A DNA stretch of 64,000 bases from Candidatus Poribacteria bacterium. Its GTDB lineage: Bacteria; Poribacteria; WGA-4E; WGA-3G. The stretch lies in NCBI GenBank assembly GCA_022821965.1, contig JAJECN010000026.1, forward strand, positions 28,228 to 92,227. Reading direction: 5' to 3'. Made by a program: the position numbers and the translations under genes. The stretch's first letter is position 1; the number at the start of each line of letters is the position of its first letter. Positions 28,940-38,135 of the stretch are shown here, piece after piece. The notes beneath the pieces are model-generated. The model saw nothing but the letters and a program-made list of their open reading frames with translations. It did not search any database and had not been told where the DNA came from.

Positions 28940-31123
28940 ATGGGAAACCGAATTGAAATCGGTAACCTCAGAATAGATAGAGATTTGTACGCATTGGTGA
29001 GAGATGAGATCGCACCCGGCACCGGAATAGAAGCAGATGCCTTCTGGAAAGCGTTTGGCGACATCGTTGCGGCATTCGCACCTGAAAACGAGGCGTTATT
29101 GGAAAAACGGGATACGCTCCAGCAACAAATCGACGCGTGGCATCTCGCACATAAAGATGAACCGATTGACGGTGAGGCGTATGCAGCGTTCCTTACCGAC
29201 ATAGGCTATCTGCTCCCTGAAGGACGGGATTTTACTGTGATTACCGAGGATGTTGACATAGAGATTTCGCTCATCTCAGGTCCGCAGTTGGTTGTCCCGA
29301 CCGATAACGCTCGCTATGCGCTAAACGCGGCGAACGCGCGCTGGGGAAGCCTCTACGATGCACTCTACGGCACCGATGTTATTGATGAGTCGGACGGTGC
29401 TACACGAGGGACTACCTATAATCCAGTCCGAGGTGCGAAGGTCATCGCGTACACCGAGCAGTTTTTAGATGAAATGACCGCGCTTGAAACGGGAAGTTTC
29501 TCTGACGTTACGCAATTTTCCCTCAAAGCCGTTCACGGTGAGCAACAGTTACGCGCCACACTCCGGGATGGCAGTGAGGTCGGTTTGGCAGATCCGACCA
29601 AATTCGTAGGTTTTACACAAAATGGTGCCGAACTCAGTGCTATTCTGCTTCGAAACCACGGACTCCACATTGATATACAGGTAGACCGCGAACATCCGGT
29701 TGGGAAAGCACATCCGGCTGGCGTTGTTGATGTTATCCTTGAGTCTGCGATCACGACGATTCAGGATTGCGAGGATTCCGTCGCTGCAGTAGATGCAGCA
29801 GATAAGGTGCGCGTCTATAGCAACTGGAACGGTATCATGAAAGGGACGCTGGAGACAACGTTTGAGAAAAACGGCGAAATGCTGACCCGCCGCCTCGCAT
29901 CGGATAAGACGTTTACCGCACCTGATGGAAGCACGCTGACGTTACCGGGTAGGAGTCTTCTCTTAATTCGGAACGTTGGACTCCACATGTACACGGATGC
30001 CGTCACAACGGCAGAAGGGGACGAAATTCCTGAAGGCATTCTTGATGCCATGGTAACGAGTTTCGCCGCAATGCATGATCTCCAAGGCAAGGGTCTCCAT
30101 ACCAATAGCAAAACGGGTAGTATCTATATCGTCAAACCGAAGTTCCACGGACCTGAAGAAGTCGATATGACGATTCGGATGTTTGAGTGGATAGAGTCCG
30201 CACTCGGGCTCCCGACGAATACTATTAAAATTGGGATTATGGATGAAGAACGGCGGACGACTGTCAATCTCAAAGAAGCGATCCGGGTAGCGCAAGAGCG
30301 GCTCGTCTTTATTAACACCGGATTTTTGGATAGAACCGGCGATGAAATCCATACGAGTATGGAAGCGGGACCCATGACCCGCAAAATGGACATCCGTAAT
30401 GAGCCGTGGATGCTCGCTTATGAGGATTGGAACGTCGATATCGGAATTGAAACCGCCTTGCTCGGTACCGCACAAATTGGGAAGGGGATGTGGACGAAAC
30501 CTGACCACATGGCGGAGATGGTTGAAACGAAGGTGAATCACCCATTAGCAGGTGCGACAACCGCATGGGTGCCGTCGCCGACAGCCGCAACGCTTCATGC
30601 GATGCACTACCATCGGGTTGATGTCGGAAACTGGATAAAAGAATTATCCGCGAGACAGCGCGCCAGCATGGCAGATCTGTTGACACCACCGCTATTAAGG
30701 GAACGCCAGTTGCAACCCGATGCGATTCAGCAAGAATTGGATAACAACGCACAGGGTATCTTAGGATATGTTGTCCGGTGGGTGGATCAGGGTATCGGCT
30801 GCTCAAAGGTCCCCGATATTAACGATGTCGGTTTGATGGAGGATCGGGCGACCCTACGGATTTCAAGTCAACATATCGCAAACTGGCTGCACCACGGAAT
30901 CGTTACGAAGGAACAGGTAACCGAGACGTTCCAACGGATGGCAAAGATTGTTGACGAACAGAACGCCGGGGACCCGAATTATCGGGATATGTCGCCGGAC
31001 TATGACGAGAGTGTCGCATTTCAGGCGGCTTTGGACCTCGTGTTCAAAGGGTGTGAGCTGCCGAACGGATATACGGAGTTTGTACTGCATCCGCGCCGAC
31101 GGGAAGTTAAATCTGGCAGTTAA
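28940..31123 (+). CDS. glcB: Malate synthase G
   Basis: A 727-residue protein of the G isoform, close to the usual length of about 720. The TIM-barrel catalytic part contains [20 protein letters not shown], where the Asp of MEDR is the catalytic base, and [33 protein letters not shown] are family-specific. The enzyme condenses glyoxylate with acetyl-CoA to malate. No isocitrate lyase is in the window, so glyoxylate may come from glycolate. The start has GGAGAG and a strong promoter. Confidence 0.96.
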   Translation: MGNRIEIGNLRIDRDLYALVRDEIAPGTGIEADAFWKAFGDIVAAFAPENEALLEKRDTLQQQIDAWHLAHKDEPIDGEAYAAFLTDIGYLLPEGRDFTVITEDVDIEISLISGPQLVVPTDNARYALNAANARWGSLYDALYGTDVIDESDGATRGTTYNPVRGAKVIAYTEQFLDEMTALETGSFSDVTQFSLKAVHGEQQLRATLRDGSEVGLADPTKFVGFTQNGAELSAILLRNHGLHIDIQVDREHPVGKAHPAGVVDVILESAITTIQDCEDSVAAVDAADKVRVYSNWNGIMKGTLETTFEKNGEMLTRRLASDKTFTAPDGSTLTLPGRSLLLIRNVGLHMYTDAVTTAEGDEIPEGILDAMVTSFAAMHDLQGKGLHTNSKTGSIYIVKPKFHGPEEVDMTIRMFEWIESALGLPTNTIKIGIMDEERRTTVNLKEAIRVAQERLVFINTGFLDRTGDEIHTSMEAGPMTRKMDIRNEPWMLAYEDWNVDIGIETALLGTAQIGKGMWTKPDHMAEMVETKVNHPLAGATTAWVPSPTAATLHAMHYHRVDVGNWIKELSARQRASMADLLTPPLLRERQLQPDAIQQELDNNAQGILGYVVRWVDQGIGCSKVPDINDVGLMEDRATLRISSQHIANWLHHGIVTKEQVTETFQRMAKIVDEQNAGDPNYRDMSPDYDESVAFQAALDLVFKGCELPNGYTEFVLHPRRREVKSGS

Positions 31124-31143
31124 CGAGGAAGATTACTACAAAA

Positions 31144-31191
31144 GGGAAGCGTGGAAGATTTATTCTTCTGTGCTTCCCCTTTTCTTTTTTT
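31144..31191. terminator. Bidirectional terminator between malate synthase and amidohydrolase
   Basis: GGGAAGC (31144-31150) pairs with GCTTCCC (31172-31178), with inner GAAGA/TCTTC pairing, then a T-rich run. On the other strand the stem is followed by TTTTG. It sits between two convergent genes. Confidence 0.75.
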
Positions 31192-31194
31192 GCG

Positions 31195-32052
31195 CTATGA
31201 ATCGAGCTTATAAAATCTAATGGCGTTGTCACGGAAGAGGTTGTGCAACTCCTCAGATGAGCATCCTGATACAGCCTCTTTCAATGTCTGCACCCACCGT
31301 GGATAGTCAGTGGCTTGCGTGGAGACGGGCCAATCGCTGCCATATATGACGCGATCAAAACCGAAACAGGTGATGACGTGTTCAATATAGGGTTGTAGGT
31401 TGTCGGGTGTCCACGCTTCAAAGTCCGCCTCTGTTACCAAACCTGATATTTTGCAATGGACATTCGGGAACGCTGCGAGGGTTTCGATCTCTTGCTTCCA
31501 CGGATCGAACAGTTGGTTTTTGATGTCAGGTTTGCCGATATGATCTAAGATGAATTGGACATGTGGACACTGTTCCACTAACCGAATTGCATTGGCGAGT
31601 TGGGGGTGGAAAATACAGATGTCGAAACTCAATCCGTAGCGAGACAGCACTTTGACCCCATTCACAAAGTTCGGTTGAACGCAGAAATCAACGCTTTCGG
31701 ATTGGATGAGCCGACGGATACCTTTGACGAGTGGATTCTCTGCCAACTTTTCAACGAAAGGTGCCACCTGTCCTCCCTCTTCAAGCGGTGCCCATGCGAC
31801 GATACCCTGAATCCGAGGTTCTACTGTCGTTGCGAGATCCGTAACCCACGTTGTCTCTTTCAAGCCGTCATCGGGATGTGTATCGCACTGAACGAAGACC
31901 ATGGATTCGATTTCCAGTTCGCCGTACGCGTCGGTGTAATCTTTTAGGAGATAAGGTCTGTTTAGGGCTGGTACTTCCGTAAGCCATGGGTATCTCAGTT
32001 GTTTCGGGTGCCAGAGGTGAACGTGTGTGTCAACGATTGGAAATTTCTCCAT
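31195..32052 (-). CDS. Amidohydrolase family protein (amidohydrolase 2 type)
   Basis: A 285-residue TIM-barrel hydrolase. The metal motif HxH is in IVDTHVHLWHP near residue 10, FILDHIGKPD gives a later His, and VIYGSDWPVS contains the active-site Asp. These are shared with L-fuconolactonase, and PDC or 4-sulfomuconolactone hydrolases, which open lactones; the substrate here is unknown. The C-terminal NLFRDNAIRFYKL is conserved in the family. It has a strong promoter back to back with that of the next plus-strand gene. Confidence 0.85.
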   Translation of the reverse strand: MEKFPIVDTHVHLWHPKQLRYPWLTEVPALNRPYLLKDYTDAYGELEIESMVFVQCDTHPDDGLKETTWVTDLATTVEPRIQGIVAWAPLEEGGQVAPFVEKLAENPLVKGIRRLIQSESVDFCVQPNFVNGVKVLSRYGLSFDICIFHPQLANAIRLVEQCPHVQFILDHIGKPDIKNQLFDPWKQEIETLAAFPNVHCKISGLVTEADFEAWTPDNLQPYIEHVITCFGFDRVIYGSDWPVSTQATDYPRWVQTLKEAVSGCSSEELHNLFRDNAIRFYKLDS

Positions 32053-32086
32053 TATGGTGCTCCTTCATTGTAGCGCGTTTGGGAGT

Positions 32087-32115
32087 ATTTTAAGGCTACT
32101 ATGCAGGATTGTCAA
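32087..32115 (-). promoter_or_regulatory. Promoter of the amidohydrolase gene
   Basis: On the minus strand TTGACA and TAAAAT with a 17-bp spacer, 35 bp upstream of the start codon. Confidence 0.65.
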
Positions 32116-32126
32116 GTATTAAAAAA

Positions 32127-32155
32127 TTGACATCTACAATGAGAACGTGTATAAT
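32127..32155 (+). promoter_or_regulatory. Consensus promoter of the HEPN-like/PIN operon
   Basis: TTGACA and TATAAT, both perfect, with a 17-bp spacer. Its -35 is only 11 bp from the -35 of the divergent amidohydrolase promoter, so the two polymerase sites overlap. Confidence 0.7.
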
Positions 32156-32259
32156 ACTTTAGCATTGTGATGAAGACATTTTTCTATTTTTCGCATTCAA
32201 AGTTGGCGGAACCGGTACTGCAATTGTGAATTGTGCTTTTCATCTCCGGAGGATAGACA

Positions 32260-32937
32260 ATGGCTGAGAAATTTAAGATGAGTCCCAAAGTTGTCAAATG
32301 GCGCGAATGGATGAAGATGATTGAACCAGAGCTTCGACTGCTCCTTCGGGATGCCAGAGTGTTCTGGGAAATCCGAATCATCATCCATGGACATCAGCGT
32401 ACCCAAGATTTTCACTACAATTATCTTGAACGCTCATATCTTGAACATGTATTGGCCGGGCTACGTCGACAGTTGAAACGAGATAAGGAACGTATTTCCT
32501 TTGTCGGTGTGTTAGATGATATTGCCAAAAATCCTGATGAGTTATCCCGCAGTTACTTTGAATCTGTATGTTCAGATCCAAATGCAGTCGGCAAATTTTC
32601 GTCGTATGCCGATGTTAACGGTATGCATGTTTGTGCCCAGATGATAACCGAGGATCAAAAGCAGCTTGCCTTGGCGTTAAACGCGTGCGAAAAGTTCGCA
32701 GATGAACGTCTCGCTTATTTGGTGAAGCATGAAGTAAAGACCGCACCAGCGTTCAAAGAATTTAAGAACTGCTTTAAATTGCTGGATAAGACCTACGTGA
32801 AATACCACGCGTTGTTTTATGGGGATGGACTGAAGACGTTGCAGCCACCGCGTCAAGCTGGCACCCTCAAGGGATTGATTCATATCGCTGATGATTTTGA
32901 TGCCGAACTTCCAGAATTCAGGGAATATATGTGGTGA
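32260..32937 (+). CDS. Putative HEPN (AbiU2-like) protein paired with a PIN toxin
   Basis: A 225-residue, mainly helical protein with GGAGGA six bases before the ATG and a consensus promoter. It resembles a family of helical proteins with YLEHVLAGLRRQLKRDKERIS near the middle. R150-x6-H157 (RLAYLVKH) fits the Rx4-6H motif of HEPN ribonucleases. It overlaps the start of a PIN-domain gene, taking the place where an antitoxin normally stands. It could be an unusual antitoxin, a second toxin or an unrelated partner; the HEPN call is tentative. Confidence 0.4.
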   Translation: MAEKFKMSPKVVKWREWMKMIEPELRLLLRDARVFWEIRIIIHGHQRTQDFHYNYLERSYLEHVLAGLRRQLKRDKERISFVGVLDDIAKNPDELSRSYFESVCSDPNAVGKFSSYADVNGMHVCAQMITEDQKQLALALNACEKFADERLAYLVKHEVKTAPAFKEFKNCFKLLDKTYVKYHALFYGDGLKTLQPPRQAGTLKGLIHIADDFDAELPEFREYMW

Positions 32938-33320
32938 GATATTTGCTGGATACCCACACACTCCTTTGGTTTATCGCTGAGGACAAACAACTCAGTAGCA
33001 GCGGACAGCGATTAATCCTCGATTCAAGTAGTGAGATTTTCATTAGCACCGCTAGCCTCTGGGAGATTGCGATCAAGATTAATATAGGAAAACTTGCTTT
33101 AAACAAACCTTTTGAGCAATCGTTTCCGGATGAATTGGATTCCCACGGAATTGAAATTTTGGATATTACAGTTGATACCCTCGTTCAGTTGACCACCTTG
33201 CCACTTCATCACCGGGATCCGTTTGACCGTTTGATAATCGCCCAAGCAATTGTTGAAGGCATTCCAATAATTAGCAAAGACGAGGCTTTTGATCTCTACG
33301 ATGTGAAAAGAGAATGGTGA
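32931..33320 (+). CDS. PIN-domain ribonuclease, VapC-like
   Basis: A 129-residue PIN protein. The acidic residues expected in the active site are seen in order: LLDTHTLLWF (Asp), ASLWEIAIKI (Glu), PFDRLIIAQA (Asp) and IISKDEAFDLY (Asp). The sequence type is that of VapC relatives with a THxLLW opening. It begins at one of two adjacent GTG codons (32931 or 32934) overlapping the stop of the preceding gene, which implies coupled translation. VapC toxins cut tRNA or rRNA. Confidence 0.82.
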   Translation: MVRYLLDTHTLLWFIAEDKQLSSSGQRLILDSSSEIFISTASLWEIAIKINIGKLALNKPFEQSFPDELDSHGIEILDITVDTLVQLTTLPLHHRDPFDRLIIAQAIVEGIPIISKDEAFDLYDVKREW

Positions 33321-33390
33321 AAACAAGAGTTTTGCCAAGAAGTCACGCAGTGTGGTAAACTGATAGATATTCTAAACGGAGGCTTAAAAT

Positions 33391-34194
33391 ATGAGAAAAA
33401 AATCTCGAATTGTTATGGTGGCAGGAAAAGCAAGTCATGGTGGTGGTTCGCATGAGCATCCGGGTGGGTGTGCCTTTCTCGCTGATCAGTTGAACGAGAA
33501 TGTAGACGGTGTGGAAGCCGTTGTCTCTCAAGGGTGGCCTGAGAATCCAGCAACTTTCGCAGATACAGATGCAATCATTGTTTATTCAGATGGTGGTGCC
33601 GGACATCTCAGCATTCCACACCTTGAACAAATCTCCGGATTGATAGATCAGGGGATGGGGCTTGCGATGTTGCACTATGCAGTCGAAGTGCCGAAGGGTG
33701 AACCGGGAGATCGTTTCTTGGATTGGATCGGTGGCTACTTTGAGACGCACCTTTCGGTCAATCCGTACTGGACAGCGACATTTACTGGTTTTCCTGACCA
33801 TCCGATAACTCGCGGTCTGGAACCTTTCTCGTTGGAAGACGAGTGGTATTATCACATGCGGTTTCGTGAAAATATGGAAGGTGTGACACCTTTGCTGAGC
33901 GCAATCGCCCCTGAATCAACGCTTGAAAGACCCGATGGACCCCATAGCGGCAACCCGCATGTCCGAGAATCAGTGGCAAAGGGTGAGCCACAGCACTTAG
34001 GATGGTGTGTGGAGCGCCCAGATGGTGGGCGTGGCTTCGGATTTACGGGAGGACATCTCCATAGCAATTGGGCGGATGACACACTCCGTAAGTTCATTCT
34101 CAACGCCATTGCGTGGACCGCTAAAGTGGATGTCCCTGAAGGGGGTATCTCTACGCCAACCCCGACGGAAGCTGAATTGGGCGCGTATCTGTAG
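33391..34194 (+). CDS. ThuA-like domain protein
   Basis: A 267-residue protein of the trehalose-utilisation/ThuA-like group, a flavodoxin-like/class I glutamine amidotransferase-like fold. Visible blocks are VMVAGKASHGGGSHEHPGG, IIVYSDGGAGH, GMGLAMLHYAVEVP, and RGFGFTGGHLHSNW with NAIAWTA at the end, all common in such proteins of Planctomycetes and Poribacteria. There is no signal peptide. The ATG has GGAGG nine bases upstream. It is followed by a PhyH gene 60 bp later; a sugar or osmolyte role is only suggested by family name. Confidence 0.82.
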   Translation: MRKKSRIVMVAGKASHGGGSHEHPGGCAFLADQLNENVDGVEAVVSQGWPENPATFADTDAIIVYSDGGAGHLSIPHLEQISGLIDQGMGLAMLHYAVEVPKGEPGDRFLDWIGGYFETHLSVNPYWTATFTGFPDHPITRGLEPFSLEDEWYYHMRFRENMEGVTPLLSAIAPESTLERPDGPHSGNPHVRESVAKGEPQHLGWCVERPDGGRGFGFTGGHLHSNWADDTLRKFILNAIAWTAKVDVPEGGISTPTPTEAELGAYL

Positions 34195-34253
34195 TCGTGA
34201 TGGTATTCTATGGGTGCGGTTGAAACCGTGCCTATTGGCTGAGGAGATGGAAC

Positions 34254-35108
34254 ATGGATCAAGAGATACAGGATTATCTATTCGACTTGCAAGGTTATCT
34301 AATTTTAGAGAACGCGATCTCGGAAGACGATCTGGATAAGATAAACGGATGGATTGATGCGCATTGGGAGTACGTGGAGCATCCGTGGGAGGAAAACGGT
34401 GAAGACAGACGGATTCCGCGCTGGATCGGGAACATTGAGACGCATACCTACAACATCGAAAACGGTGTCAATTTCCAGAATATCATTGAGGGCGGCGAGG
34501 CGTTTCAGAAGCTAATTGACCACCCGGCTTGGATTGGACTGGTTCGGAAATACGTCCATGAAGTCAATGGGCTTTCTATCCATGAGAATTTCCTTAACGT
34601 CCGCGGTCCCGGCGGTTTTATTCATATTCACTGTGGTGGGCATGTCCCGCTGAGTTACCTAACCTTCCGCCAGGAGAACACAGGAGAATGGATGGTAGGA
34701 CAGATTAATGTCCTGATGGCACTAAACGATATTGGACCGGGAGATGGCGCACCTGTGCTGGTGCCCGGAAGCCATAAATGTACCGAGATTCACCCGCGTT
34801 TGAAACACGACGGGAAAGGCTTGGTCTACGACGGTGTGAGCGGTAAACCCGCAGGGACAGCGTTTGCGACACAGGAGATCTATCTCAAGGCAGGGGATGT
34901 CGTCATGTTCACAGACGCGATTACGCACGGCTCGGCAGAGCGGACGAATGACGGATGTCGCCGATCGATTGTCTATCGCTATTCTCCGAGATATGTCCGT
35001 GAGCGTTTTGACTATCCGCATTCAGAGGCGTTATTGGCACGTCTGACCCCTGACCAACGCAAAATTATCCAACCGATGTCGATACGTCGTCCGCCGCAGG
35101 TTGTGTAG
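34254..35108 (+). CDS. Phytanoyl-CoA dioxygenase (PhyH) family protein
   Basis: A 284-residue Fe(II)/2-oxoglutarate oxygenase. Family blocks include LQGYLILENAISEDDLDKI at the start, NDIGPGDGAPVLVPGSHK in the middle and DAITHGSAERT with H225, the distal iron ligand, followed by RRSIVYRYSPRYV with the 2-oxoglutarate Arg. The proximal HxD is not clear; H124, H126 and H130 (HIHCGGH) lie where it is expected. Substrates of bacterial members vary. It lies directly after the ThuA-like gene. Confidence 0.85.
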   Translation: MDQEIQDYLFDLQGYLILENAISEDDLDKINGWIDAHWEYVEHPWEENGEDRRIPRWIGNIETHTYNIENGVNFQNIIEGGEAFQKLIDHPAWIGLVRKYVHEVNGLSIHENFLNVRGPGGFIHIHCGGHVPLSYLTFRQENTGEWMVGQINVLMALNDIGPGDGAPVLVPGSHKCTEIHPRLKHDGKGLVYDGVSGKPAGTAFATQEIYLKAGDVVMFTDAITHGSAERTNDGCRRSIVYRYSPRYVRERFDYPHSEALLARLTPDQRKIIQPMSIRRPPQVV

Positions 35109-35145
35109 CAACAATTGTGTTATTATCTAAAAAGGAGGTTTGATT

Positions 35146-35394
35146 ATGCGAAAAGTTGACTTACAACAGCAGGCAGTGAGGGTAATCAGGCAGCTCTCTA
35201 CCGAAAAACTCAAATCTGCTGTTGATTATCTCGTTTATCTTCAGGATGCAGAGGCGCGAAATGTCTCTTCTGATCACGAAGTTCCATCACAAAATCTGGG
35301 AACGGCGATCCACGAAATGTTCAAACCTTTTGGCGGAGTGGAACTTGAGATACCCCCACGGGAACCGGCGCGAGAACCGCCTCGCTTTGACTAA
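35146..35394 (+). CDS. VapB/FitA-type antitoxin
   Basis: An 82-residue protein. The ATG at 35146 has AAAGGAGG seven bases upstream. The N-terminal helices (VRVIRQLSTEKLKSAVDYLVYL) resemble DUF2281-type antitoxins, and the tail MFKPFGGVELEIPPREPAREPP is the toxin-wrapping tail typical of antitoxins partnered with FitB-like PIN toxins. It is nine bases before the toxin gene. The antitoxin should neutralise the PIN toxin and may repress the operon. Confidence 0.75.
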   Translation: MRKVDLQQQAVRVIRQLSTEKLKSAVDYLVYLQDAEARNVSSDHEVPSQNLGTAIHEMFKPFGGVELEIPPREPAREPPRFD

Positions 35395-35403
35395 ATACCA
35401 AAC

Positions 35404-35826
35404 ATGATTGTTCTTGACACTAATGTCGTCTCGGAGCTCATGCGGGACAGTCCACAACAGACAGTTCTGGCTTGGTTTGGTGTCCAGCCTGCCGGCAGCT
35501 TGTTCGTGACAACTGTCACCGAAGCAGAAATTTTGGCTGGTATAGCACTCTTGCCTTATGGAAGGCGACGGCGCGGACTCTCGGAGGCTGCTGCTCGTGT
35601 ATTTACTACGTTGTTCGCTGGACGCATCCTTGTTTTTGATAGTGATGCAGCGAACATTTACGCCGAAATTTTTGCTCAACGACACGCAGCTGGTAGACCG
35701 ATAAGCCAAGCCGATTGTCAAATTGCTGCAATTGCCCGTTCCCGCGAGGCAGCCATCGCGACTCGAAACGTTACAGATTTTGAAAGGGTTGGGGTTGAAC
35801 TTATTGATCCATGGGCACATCTGTAA
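35404..35826 (+). CDS. PIN-domain toxin, VapC/FitB type
   Basis: A 140-residue PIN nuclease. MIVLDTNVVSELMRDSP gives the first Asp and the Glu, TVTEAEILAGIALLP the next Glu, and PISQADCQIAAIA and RNVTDFERVGVELIDPW the last acidic positions. The FitB type is common on bacterial chromosomes next to FitA-like antitoxins, as here. Expected role: growth-arresting ribonuclease held by the upstream antitoxin. Confidence 0.9.
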   Translation: MIVLDTNVVSELMRDSPQQTVLAWFGVQPAGSLFVTTVTEAEILAGIALLPYGRRRRGLSEAAARVFTTLFAGRILVFDSDAANIYAEIFAQRHAAGRPISQADCQIAAIARSREAAIATRNVTDFERVGVELIDPWAHL

Positions 35827-35880
35827 CTCGTTTTCACAACGAGGGGCTGGAATGTTGATTGCCGAAGAATCTGATAGACT

Positions 35881-37389
35881 ATGAAAAAACCCGAAAAAAC
35901 GCTCTGGGGTGGACGTTTTAGCACAAGCCTCACTACAGAGACAATAGCCTTCACGCACTCCATTGAAGCCGATACGCGCCTCATCGGATACGATATCTGG
36001 GGGAGTCAAGCGCATGCGATTATGCTCGCTCGACAGGGAATTATCTCCGATGCCGACCTACGTGAGATTTTGCGCTGGCTCCGAAAAGCAGAAGAAGATT
36101 TTCAGAACGGCGATTTTACGCTTGATCCGAATAAAGAGGACGTGCACATGAACGTCGAATCGTATCTGATTGAGAACGCTGGACGCGAATTCGGGGGCAA
36201 ACTTCACACCGCCCGTTCTCGGAACGATCAGGTACTCGTAGATGCACATCTCTACATCCGCGATGAGATTCTCAATATTCAACGTGGTCTCTCCTCACTC
36301 TGCGATGCCTTCCTTCAGATTGCGAAAAAACATACCGACACCGTCATGCCCGGCTATACGCATACACAGCATGCGCAGCCGATCAGTCTCGGTTTCTGGG
36401 CGACGGCTTACGTCAGCATGTTCCTACGGGATCAGAAGCGTCTCCAATCTGCATACACACTTGCCAATATGAACCCGCTCGGTGCCTGTGCTTTGGCTGG
36501 CACAACTTTCCCTATTGACCGAGAATTAACAACAAAACTGCTCGGTTTCGATGCACCACACGAACACGCACTTGATGTTATCAGCAGTCGGGATTTTATT
36601 GCAGAGGTGCTTTTCGCGTTATCGCTCGTGATGGCGAACCTCTCACGGATTAGCGAGGAGTTGGTCTATTGGACAACCTATGAATTCGGAATGGCGGTGC
36701 TTGACGATGCGTATAGTTTCGGGAGTTCCATCATGCCACAGAAGAAGAATCCGGACATCGCCGAGCTCACACGCGGTCGTACAGGACGTGTCTACGGGGC
36801 GTTACTGGACCTGTTAACGAATCTCAAGGGGTTGCCGATGGGCTACAACCGTGATTTCCAAGAGGATAAACCGCCGCTGTGGGAGGCGTTTGATGTTGTG
36901 AAGGCGTGTCTCGGTCTGCTACCGGAGCTCCTCAAGACAACGGATTTCAAGACGGAAAGGATGGCTGAATTGGCGAATGCGAATTTCGCGACCGCAACGG
37001 AGTTAGCGAACTATCTTGTGAAAGAGCATCAGATGAGTTTTCGGGAGTCCCACGAGATTGTGGGATGGCTTGTCGGAGAACTTGCAGGGCAGGAAAAGAC
37101 GTTCACGGATTGGGAGTTGACGCGAAAACTCTTGAAACAGAAAGAGATTGACATACCGATTTCGCAGCTGAAACAAATTTTGGATGCAGAGTTAGCAATT
37201 CAGAACAACCAGAGCCTCGGCGGCACGTCCCCCGCGGAAGTTCATCGGATGATAGATAATTTTGAAGAACAACTCAAAGGGATTGCGTTGAATATCTATA
37301 ATTGCCAGACCCAAATTGAGGACGCACACCGAGAGACGTTACGGATCGTTGATAAAGTTTTAAGTGTGCCAGTTGAGGTGGTATTGTAA
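35881..37389 (+). CDS. argH: Argininosuccinate lyase
   Basis: A 502-residue member of the fumarase/aspartase superfamily, slightly longer than the usual 460. The signature GSSIMPQKKNPDIAELTRGR includes the catalytic Ser loop, and LHTARSRNDQVLVDAHLYIR and GYTHTQHAQPISLGFW are specific for argH. The enzyme splits argininosuccinate to arginine and fumarate. No other arg gene is present. The start has only a weak ribosome site. Toxin-antitoxin genes flank it on both sides. Confidence 0.94.
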   Translation: MKKPEKTLWGGRFSTSLTTETIAFTHSIEADTRLIGYDIWGSQAHAIMLARQGIISDADLREILRWLRKAEEDFQNGDFTLDPNKEDVHMNVESYLIENAGREFGGKLHTARSRNDQVLVDAHLYIRDEILNIQRGLSSLCDAFLQIAKKHTDTVMPGYTHTQHAQPISLGFWATAYVSMFLRDQKRLQSAYTLANMNPLGACALAGTTFPIDRELTTKLLGFDAPHEHALDVISSRDFIAEVLFALSLVMANLSRISEELVYWTTYEFGMAVLDDAYSFGSSIMPQKKNPDIAELTRGRTGRVYGALLDLLTNLKGLPMGYNRDFQEDKPPLWEAFDVVKACLGLLPELLKTTDFKTERMAELANANFATATELANYLVKEHQMSFRESHEIVGWLVGELAGQEKTFTDWELTRKLLKQKEIDIPISQLKQILDAELAIQNNQSLGGTSPAEVHRMIDNFEEQLKGIALNIYNCQTQIEDAHRETLRIVDKVLSVPVEVVL

Positions 37390-37410
37390 GAAGAAGGATA
37401 CAAAAAATTA

Positions 37411-37692
37411 ATGCGTACAGGTCCGTACAAGCTGTTGAGGGATTTTGCACAGAAACATCCAAACACCAGACCGGCACTCAACCATTGGCACAGATTGATA
37501 AGCGGAAGAAATTTTCGTTCGATTGCTGAGTTGCGTGAGGTCTTTCCTCACGCTGACCGAGTTGAAGGTTGGACTGTTTTCAATATTGGAGGGAACAAGG
37601 CTCGCCTCATTGCAACTATCCACTATGACCAGCAGATAGTGTTTATTCGTCATGTGCTAACCCACGCTGAGTATGATAGGTGGAGGCCTTGA
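37411..37692 (+). CDS. higB: HigB-family mRNA interferase toxin
   Basis: A 93-residue protein of the HigB_toxin group. WTVFNIGGNKARLIATIHY followed by QQIVFIRHVLTHAEYDRW is the full C-terminal signature of the family; the latter contains the conserved His and Tyr. Members cleave ribosome-bound mRNA. It precedes a candidate HigA-like antitoxin by 43 bp, the toxin-first order common to this system. Confidence 0.87.
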   Translation: MRTGPYKLLRDFAQKHPNTRPALNHWHRLISGRNFRSIAELREVFPHADRVEGWTVFNIGGNKARLIATIHYDQQIVFIRHVLTHAEYDRWRP

Positions 37693-37735
37693 CCAATATT
37701 ATTAGGTCTGCTACTGATAAATTCAGGAGTCTACT

Positions 37736-38041
37736 ATGTCAACCGAAAAGCATGCTGCACCTAATGTGGCACAAGTTAAATTTGAACACAGTATTCCGAA
37801 CAATTCTCGATCGTTTGCATCACTAAACACTTTAAACGATGCAATTGGCAAATGCCAAGATAACACCATTGCAGCCTTAACGGAAAACGATTACGAGCAA
37901 TTAATAGTCCTGCTCGGCGAATTAATGGACGTGGTACGTGACGACGAAAATCATCTTCTTGCTCCATTGATGCAATTCGTTTTTGGGCTCATTGAAAACT
38001 ATGAACGTAAACACATTCCAGAGTTGGCAGAACTTGGATGA
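37736..38041 (+). CDS. HigA-like antitoxin lacking its DNA-binding domain
   Basis: A 101-residue protein with AGGAG seven bases before the ATG. ALTENDYEQLIVLLGELM, HLLAPLMQFVFGLIENYERKHIPEL matches the toxin-binding N-terminal part of HigA partners of this HigB family. Usual members continue with a helix-turn-helix domain of about 60 residues after this point, but here the frame stops at PELAELG. No continuation was found in the downstream frames. It may still neutralise the toxin without repressing the operon. Confidence 0.65.
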   Translation: MSTEKHAAPNVAQVKFEHSIPNNSRSFASLNTLNDAIGKCQDNTIAALTENDYEQLIVLLGELMDVVRDDENHLLAPLMQFVFGLIENYERKHIPELAELG

Positions 38042-38135
38042 ATGAAAAATCGAGGGCTCCAGTAGGACCAGCAGAAGAAACGTCTTGCGTTAGACAATGG
38101 ATAACGCGCGTCACCCCTATAAAGGAAATAAAAAA

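Noticed and set aside
35287..36015. 242-codon minus-strand frame
   Set aside because: It is the antisense of the vapC-like gene and the argH start; both plus-strand genes have clear family signatures.
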